From contig OY754332.1 in assembly GCA_963573305.1 (NCBI GenBank), forward strand, positions 142,965,977 through 143,029,976: 64,000 bases of DNA. The letters run 5' to 3'. The notes beneath the pieces are model-generated. The model was not told the DNA's origin and searched no databases. It saw only the letters and a list, made by a program, of their open reading frames with translations. Origin of the DNA: Pyrrhosoma nymphula. Lineage: Eukaryota; Arthropoda; Insecta; Odonata; Coenagrionidae. The translations under genes were made by a program, and so were the position numbers. Below, one piece after another: positions 57,625 through 64,000 of the stretch; within the stretch, counting starts at the first letter, position 1, and each line of letters starts with the position of its first letter.

Positions 57625-59630
57625 CATTCTTTATATTGGATTATTTAGCAGTAGCATATAATCGAGAACTTAACTATGGCATCCCAACCATAGCCAAGGT
57701 TGTTGATTGGTCAGCGAGGATTATGGAAGAGCATTCTGCATCCGCATAGTACAGGGAAAAGGAGAATCAATGCAGCGCGTATGTCCAACAATTTATTTTA
57801 TTAACGTGCCGCACAGAAAGCTGCTGCCGTTTGCTCTCGGGGATTATATATTCAGCCATTCCCCGCTCGCTTCAGAGACAATAGATTCTAAATCTAATGG
57901 CGCATTCAAAACCCCGCTGATCTATTCGTTCGCTATCCCCTACAAGTACCTACGCCATCTCTGAAAGCGCGTATAATATGTTTATGTCTCGCAAAACCAA
58001 GCAGAGGTCAAATAGAAGACTCAATCAGGTATCTGAATTAGTCTCTATGATAGGATACTTAGCTTTTCGGCATTTACCCTAGCTAGATCTGAGTGAAAAT
58101 AATTTATTATCAAGATAACCACTGCTTACAGTAAGTTTCGCGGATAGCTTACATCTTGAAATTCTAAAATGGAATGAACAGGAAGAATTTCCGAGGATAA
58201 CTGAGGAAAGAATACATCAATCAAACAATAAAGGATATCAAAAAAAAATTCAAGATAAACTGATAAGCTGAAAAGAAAATGAAGTGGATAGCTGCAGAAA
58301 ACCAATCTTAGTATTGATGACAGACGATATTGAATATCCCTATGCACGTTTGTGCTCCATCTATTGACACAGATTAACAAATACATAGCTCCAAAGGCTT
58401 ACACAGTAGGAAGTGCAGAGATCCTGCCACGCACCCTTGTACAGCTAGCAGGGTAGTGTGTACATTTACAAATAGATTAAGGAAAGTATTAATGCATATC
58501 TAAAGCTATAAACTCTAACTCCATATCAAAATACAACCACGTAATATGATGACTATAAATCGAATGGTTTCCATGAATTAATGGTTCCAACCTGCCCCAA
58601 TAAGATAATTCAATCGTAGGCAAAATGAAAATCTGTTTAAAATTCTACCGCGTGCCGTGAATTGATGGGCAGGGAATAAACACCATTGAAAGCATATTCG
58701 GAGAGGATCCAATTTGATTAACGATTTTCCTCTCATCATTATTAATGCCATTTATTCAATGATTGATTTGAACGCTTTGAAAAAGACGGACAATGCAGCA
58801 GCAAAACCGCTGAGATGTTTTTGAATGTTATTTATGCATATGACGCACGAGCTGGCCAAAGGAGAAAGTATTTCGACACCGCCATCAAATGAAAATTTAA
58901 ACGCTCAGTCTCTCGACCATGATTGTAACAAACGGCACGTTTAACCAAGATTAAAAATTTACCCGTAGACATCGTCGAGAAGGGTGCTTATTAAATATTT
59001 TTCGACAGCAGCGGTTTATTGTCGCCTGATAATTACCTCCATGGAGCACGCGTTGATTTCTGTGGCTGTGGAGACCGTGAGTAATTTTCTGGCAAACTAT
59101 TTTCATCACGAAAGTAGCCACCTCACTGACATTCTACTACCCAAGACAAACGTGATCATACGTAAATATGAGAAAAAAATTATTATACAAGGAAAAGTAG
59201 AGGGCCGCCATTGGATTACACAGGAGAGGAAGAGACATTCACGAAAGAGTGCACAGAATATGTCGTAAATATTGGGTAATATTTCGGTTTTAACCTAATC
59301 ATACCGGGAAAATTCTTCATTTTCATAGTACCCTGCAGTTCACCCCCAAGGTTCTGTGGCAAAAGGTGAAGTTTCATAACAAAATCAGCATTTTATGCCA
59401 CGAAAGCATGTACACAGATTAGTTGTTATATTATTATTACTACGAAAATTTCAGGAAATAAGAGTGTGAACGGATTTAGCACATAAATGATTAAATGATT
59501 TGAAATGAGAATGAAACTCCATCTGTTCGAGTTCTCTTAAAAAACGGTCCACGAGATGAGCATTTAAAAATGCTCAGCAACATAACCGAATAGGAACCTG
59601 ATAAGTTTTTTCCGCAGGAATGTATGCTAG
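57625..59630. other. No gene seen; AT-rich spacer
   Basis: No supported gene. About 59130-59270 on the plus strand has a Lys/Arg-rich frame (QGKVEGRHWITQERKRH) that weakly recalls a LINE tail. Confidence 0.35.
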
Positions 59631-59635
59631 GCGAC

Positions 59636-59864
59636 AGGTATAGGGACAGCAAAACTTGGTGGTACTCGCTTGTGAAGAGCATGACGTCAGTAAGAAAAAA
59701 AGTAAACACGAGAGTTGGAGCAAAGAGGTCGAGGGTCACTCCAGTGGTCTCCGAAAGAGTCCTCCGGTACATCTCCTCGCTCATCCACGCTTGATTCACC
59801 CTCTGTGACCTCAAACTCACCGCTGTTGAGTGTCACCAAGTTTTGCTTTGCCTATACTTCACAT
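59636..59864. mobile_element. MITE-like element with terminal inverted repeats, copy 1
   Basis: Left end GCAAAACTTGGTGGTACTC (about 59649-59667) and right end GAGTGTCACCAAGTTTTGC (about 59829-59847) are inverted repeats, extending imperfectly outward through TATAGG/CCTATA. The body includes CATGACGTCAGTA and CATCTCCTCGCTCATCCACG. It shares end and internal sequence with 63105-63285. No coding capacity. This fits a small non-autonomous DNA transposon; its superfamily cannot be told without a clean target-site duplication. Confidence 0.65.
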
Positions 59865-59869
59865 CGAGC

Positions 59870-61745
59870 AAATGTGTAATCAGGGGACTGATAGTTGAAA
59901 TAGCAGAGTTGAACTGCCAGCAACTTCCCGTGATATAGCACAAGACCAGAGAAAGCAGGAACGCTTCTCTGCATGCTGCTCTGGTCATCCTTTGAGCTTT
60001 GTCAGAGCATTTCGAGAGAATTGCTTGGCACGAGTGATCACGGATCCCAGGAGATCTTCTTTCACGTGCGCCTGATCCCATCGATGAAATTCAATAGCTA
60101 CTAACTATTGCAGCTTCATCATTCTAACCCCCAACATAACTCCTCAATGTCAGAGAATCATTGCATTCGAGCGCCGCCTCCGATACCTGCAGGTAACCGA
60201 ATCTCGGAGATATCCGGCAGGAATTCAGAGTAACGAAGCCGTCCACAGAATCTGAAATAGCTGATCAGGCCACCACCTCAGGATAGGCTGTAATTATGAT
60301 TAGGTGCATGTTCTTGCTCGTGGCAGATTGGAATCCTAACGGAATCTGATAAGCACCAGGGCAGAAATCTTCGACTACTATCTCTCCCCTACAATCAGAA
60401 CTCTTTTCTCAACCAAATACGTTCCTGAGCCCCAAACAACGCCATACTACCATTTTTCTCATCTATCATGTTCAATCTTCAAAACTATACTAGGGAATGA
60501 CAATACAGTGAGGATTCAAAAGTAATCAGAGAGTGGTTGCAACTAAGTCACAATAGAATGTACAACGTGTGGAACGTAGAAACCACTACTGATGTTAAGA
60601 AAGGTGACAATACTGTACAAAGTTCCGCACTTAATTCGCAAATAGAATAAGCCAAGGTTTCCACATACCATTCCATTTACAATTCCAAGAAGGCTGTGTT
60701 TTAAAAGAATGATAGCGTATTAAAATTAGTTTCTGAAATCATTGATAAAGTGGATGATAATGCGCATCATAGCGAAATAACTGTGTAAGACAATATAATA
60801 TACGAAAATACTAAAAACGGATGCAAATTCTAGAAGAAAGGTAAGCTACCCGTTCAGCATATCAAAGAATAAATGTTTTTTTCTGGAGAGGCTAAATTAG
60901 CAGAATACGAGATAGAAATACGTGTCACATAATTGCATAGAAGTACAACTAAATAAGTCATGAAAAGAATTGATGTCGGCTGGTTGGTTCGGTGATGAAG
61001 TAGCCTAGAAGTAATTGCAGTAAAAGAGAAATAGGAGCGAGTTACGGAAGAATTTGGTTGCGATAATCTGGCAACGAAAAGGTATGAAAAGAGTATCTAT
61101 ACTTTGTTGGCTAATTCATGTTGAGTATACGGATGGAAAAACTGATAAACGGTAGGAAAATGGTGGAAAGCTGTGGGAAGAAAGTACAGTCCTAGGAAAA
61201 TCATCGGTGTAAATATGAAGTCAAGGAATCTCCCTTGAAAAGGAATATCGAAAACTTAGGAACAGGAGAATTTGTAAGAAGCCATTATGAATGGGAGAGA
61301 AAAGAAAGAGGCATGAAAAGGGTAGGACTGTGCTAATGAAAATACCAAACCAGTACCAATTTCTTCGGCCTACCACAACTAATTCGGCATTTCTGACTGT
61401 GCCAACTTCGCAAAGGAAGGGAAAGTGCACACGACATTAGTTACAACTTATTCATCAGTTTCAGGCCATTTTTAAGGGCAATCAGTACTAAGAGCCAGAC
61501 CTGTCACTCGCAGAAATTTGAACATTATTCGAGAGCTGGAACTATGTATAAAGAAATATATTTAAATATAAATAATATCCTTTTTGAATTCACCTCTAAA
61601 TGTGAAAAACACCCTTTAAAATTCCATAAATGAAATGATTGATGATAAATGAAATGAAATATTACCATAGTATTATTTTTATTTTCGATTTCACCTAAGT
61701 GCACTCACACATACGTAACCGCCGCGCATGGCTCGCGAGCCGCAG
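59870..61745. other. No gene seen; possible LINE debris at 61080-61330
   Basis: No supported gene. The plus strand at 61080-61330 has a Lys/Glu-rich stretch that might be LINE tail debris but lacks the RGRPR-type motif. Confidence 0.35.
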
Positions 61746-61749
61746 TTCA

Positions 61750-62030
61750 ACAACCCCGCATTAGAAGAACTCCTCCCGTGCCATAGGGTTGTGAACAACC
61801 GTTGACCACCAGCTCTTGCGAGAGCTGTACTCCGGTCGACTGTGCTCCATTCAAGACGAAAAAGCCGACGTTGGCGTTAGCCTGCCCGTGCCATCCGACA
61901 GACGGATCGACTGCACTTGAAAAAAGTCTCCGAAAAAGCCTGCCGGGAATCGAACTCGTTCCCTCTGGATGGGAAGCAACCGCTCTGGCTACCATACCGT
62001 TCCCATCCCCGGTTCCACTTGAATGCGGGT
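61750..62030 (-). mobile_element. tRNA-derived SINE, near full length
   Basis: On the minus strand: A-box region ATGGTAGCCAGAGCGGTTGC, B box GAGTTCGATTCCCGG (one base from GGTTCGATTCC), then a core with CGTCTGTCGGATGGCAC, GGCAGGCTAACGCC and GTCGGCTTTTTCGTC, and a tail to about 61750. It has the same head-core layout as at 39.2 and 48.5 kb but a distinct tail, so it is probably another subfamily. Its A and B boxes are the best preserved in the window apart from 27.9 kb. Confidence 0.7.
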
Positions 62031-62239
62031 CTTCATCGCGGCCATGTGCTCGACGCTAATGAAACCCTCACCGCGATTCCCGACGAACGAGAAAAACCAA
62101 CCCTGACGTAACACACTCTTCCATTTACCAACTTCCTCGCGCTGAATCCCTCAAAAAATTGGAGAGAACATCTTTTCCGCAAATACTGCAACGTAATGGA
62201 GCTCGAAGAGCGAAGGAAAGCCTAAGAAGCAATCAATCA

Positions 62240-62860
62240 GTGATCGAAGCGTGACCCGAGGAAGAATAGGCAGGGGGTTAGGATCCGGCGTGACTAGGCA
62301 CCATCCCGCACCACCGCGAGAGAGAGAGAAAGGAGCGGGCCGGGACGTCAGGGGCGAGTTCGGGGGGCCCCGGGCCGGGGGCGCGGGCCCCCGGGGGCGG
62401 AAAACGGGCGGCCCTCAGGCCCTTGGAGGACCCCTTCCATGAACGCCTTGCCGAACGGGGACAATATACATCCGACGACGAAAAAACCTACCCCTACCCC
62501 CAGCCTAAACCATTCATCCGACCCTTTTCTCGCTTTTTTTCAGTCTGAAAGGGTACAGATGCCCCTGCCACGTCCCGGACCACGATGCCCGCCCGGTTTT
62601 TTTCCTTTTTTTTGCTCTTATTTAAAGAAAGCATGTCGTCCTAACCCCCTCCCCTCTCGTCCCAAGCCTCCCCTCCACCCCACCCTCCTCAACCTCCGAT
62701 TCCCTTAGCGTCCTCACCCCCCCTTACCCTGAGGGAAAAAAACTCGCGTCGTCCCAGGTGTCTCCTCCCCCTTTCCCCATCGCAGTACCCCTGGCGGGAA
62801 AGAGCAACACCAACCCCCTTCGATCCCCTCCCCCCCCTTTAAGCACAAAGATTCCAATCA
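62240..62860. other. GC-rich block then C-rich tract
   Basis: 62240-62430 is CpG- and G-rich with near-palindromic GGGGCCCCGGGCCGGGG-type sequence. 62560-62850 is C-rich with several runs of 5-8 C. The frames here are Pro/Gly/Arg-rich low complexity. Confidence 0.65.
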
Positions 62861-63104
62861 GTTATAATGGGTTACGCGAATCTTGCTAACCGGCTCACAC
62901 CTGCCACCCGTATTAGATTCCGGAAACTGCGCACAGCGGTGGGGTTTTACCACAGCCCCCAGCACCACCTGGTGGGGCCCTCTGCAGACTGAGGGGCCTG
63001 GACGAGGGCCTAACTACTAGTCTCCCCCCACCCCCTCCGCCGCGCAAAATTAAGACAATGTGACAGGCACCGCGGTTCCGAGGGGACTCCCGGCCCTACG
63101 ACTA

Positions 63105-63285
63105 CCGCAGGACTTGGTGGCACTCGCCTGCGTAGAACGTGACGTCTAGGATAGGCGAGCCTGCGACGCTGGTGGGACACATTGGCCCTACAGGGATCCT
63201 AGCTAGGTCCTCTGCCAGGTCATCCTCACTTGCTTCACCCCCCGAGCCTTAATCGCTGGCGAGTGCCATTAAGTCTTGCGATATA
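63105..63285. mobile_element. MITE-like element, copy 2
   Basis: Left end GACTTGGTGGCACTCGCCTG and right end GCGAGTGCCATTAAGTCTTG are inverted repeats and match the ends of copy 1 at 59.6 kb. ACGTGACGTCTAG and the TCCTCACTTGCTTCACC segment correspond to its internal sequence. This copy is more GC-rich. Confidence 0.65.
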
Positions 63286-63299
63286 TATTGATTTGGTTG

Positions 63300-63490
63300 T
63301 GTTATTATTTTAGGAGGTGCCCGATATCTGAGGTAATTTGCGCCATTACGGACACGCGGTTAGGCTGGCAGGGGTAGGAATATTTGGTGAATGGAGGAGG
63401 GGTGGAGAAAAACCCGGCGTCGACATTACCCTTCTCTAAGCGAAAGGTGCCAAGGATACCAGGGTTTAATGTCCTATCCAACAGACGAAT
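63300..63490 (-). mobile_element. SINE 3' half (core and tail)
   Basis: On the minus strand: CGTCTGTTGGATAGGACATT, CCTTGGCACCTTTCGCTTAG, GTCGACGCCGGGTTTTTCTC, then the tail GTAATGGCGCAAATTACCTC and TCGGGCACCTCC. It is the best-preserved example of the core-tail part and lies only about 15 bp from the MITE copy. Confidence 0.7.
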
Positions 63491-63494
63491 TACT

Positions 63495-64000
63495 TCACTT
63501 ACAGCACCCTTCCACCTGGCATACAGAGAATGGGGTTCCACTGAAAAATATACATTGCCCCATCATCTGCCCCATCGTGCGGAGGGGGGTTGTGAACAAA
63601 ACGTTTTGAATCCAAATCGAATTATAAAATTATTAAGAGTTAAAAAACACGACAGCAAAAAATAGCTCTAAAAAGATAAAAGCAATATTGGGTTGAATAA
63701 ATATTCTTTAATATCTGTTAATAATATTTTATTACGAATAGGTGTTGGTGATAATCTGCAAGCACATCTGTCACCTGGTATGCCTTTTATCAATTGGGAA
63801 ATTTTGACCTTCGATCAAGATTTTCAATGCAGTAGGGGGCTGTTTAGACAGCGTAATATAACAAATATATACAGATATACAGACAGCTTCGACTGCATTA
63901 AAAATTTTAATGTTTGTTCCACCGTAGCAACTTAAAGACTGTACCGATTTTGAAGTACAAACACTTATTTGAACCGCTACATTACTGGGAGTATCTTAGG
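63495..64000. other. No gene seen at the window end
   Basis: The 63693-63935 plus frame (80 codons) has no recognisable domain, and the sequence is AT-rich. Confidence 0.35.

Noticed and set aside
60690..61330. LINE debris on the plus strand
   Set aside because: Resemblance to a tail rests on a short Lys/Glu-rich stretch only.

Overview
The window looks like nuclear DNA from an animal, most likely an arthropod and probably an insect with a large, repeat-rich genome. The base composition is AT-rich, interrupted by short CpG-rich and G- or C-rich blocks. The recognisable content is eukaryotic retroelement debris: non-LTR retrotransposon fragments, tRNA- and 5S-derived SINEs, a Helitron fragment, foldback elements and (TA)n tracts. 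There are no operons, no bacterial-type gene packing and no long open reading frames. I cannot fix the species from sequence alone.

I found no protein-coding host gene that I can support. Almost every open reading frame is under about 120 codons. The longer ones fall in repeats, in (TA)n tracts or in low-complexity GC-rich blocks. This is best read as intergenic or deep intronic sequence.

Layout. 0-5 kb: a foldback with a hammerhead-like motif (1.1 kb), a LINE fragment (1.6-2.0 kb) and a 5S rRNA-derived SINE with an intact 10-bp target-site duplication (3.7-3.9 kb). 5-13 kb: a (TA)n tract, several tRNA-derived SINEs, a large foldback carrying the best hammerhead-like motif (8.0-8.3 kb) and the first copy of an unclassified repeat (11.7 kb). 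14-20 kb: CpG-rich and strand-skewed GC blocks and a Helitron Rep/helicase fragment (17.2 kb). 21.6-22.5 kb: a cluster of three hammerhead-like modules, a perfect 90-bp inverted repeat and long (TA)n tracts. 25-40 kb: three more foldbacks or hairpins, SINEs, a LINE tail and a strong CpG-rich block (38.3-39.1 kb). 40-48 kb: local diverged duplications and small LINE pieces. 48.5-55.7 kb: a SINE, a decayed 2.4-kb LINE with endonuclease, reverse transcriptase and C-terminal remnants on the minus strand, and three further LINE 3' ends. 57-64 kb: a perfect 87-bp palindrome, two copies of a terminal-inverted-repeat (MITE-like) element and more SINEs.

The most interesting theme is a recurring RNA-like module at six places. 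It has a CTGANGA-like box, a hairpin, GAA, a self-complementary tract (ACATGT, ACCTAGGT, ACGCGCGT, ACGT or ATAT) and then C or T. This is the arrangement expected of small dimeric hammerhead ribozymes such as those known from Penelope-like elements and retrozymes. Here it mostly sits inside near-perfect inverted duplications. In most copies one or more extra bases separate the first box from the hairpin, so catalytic activity is uncertain.
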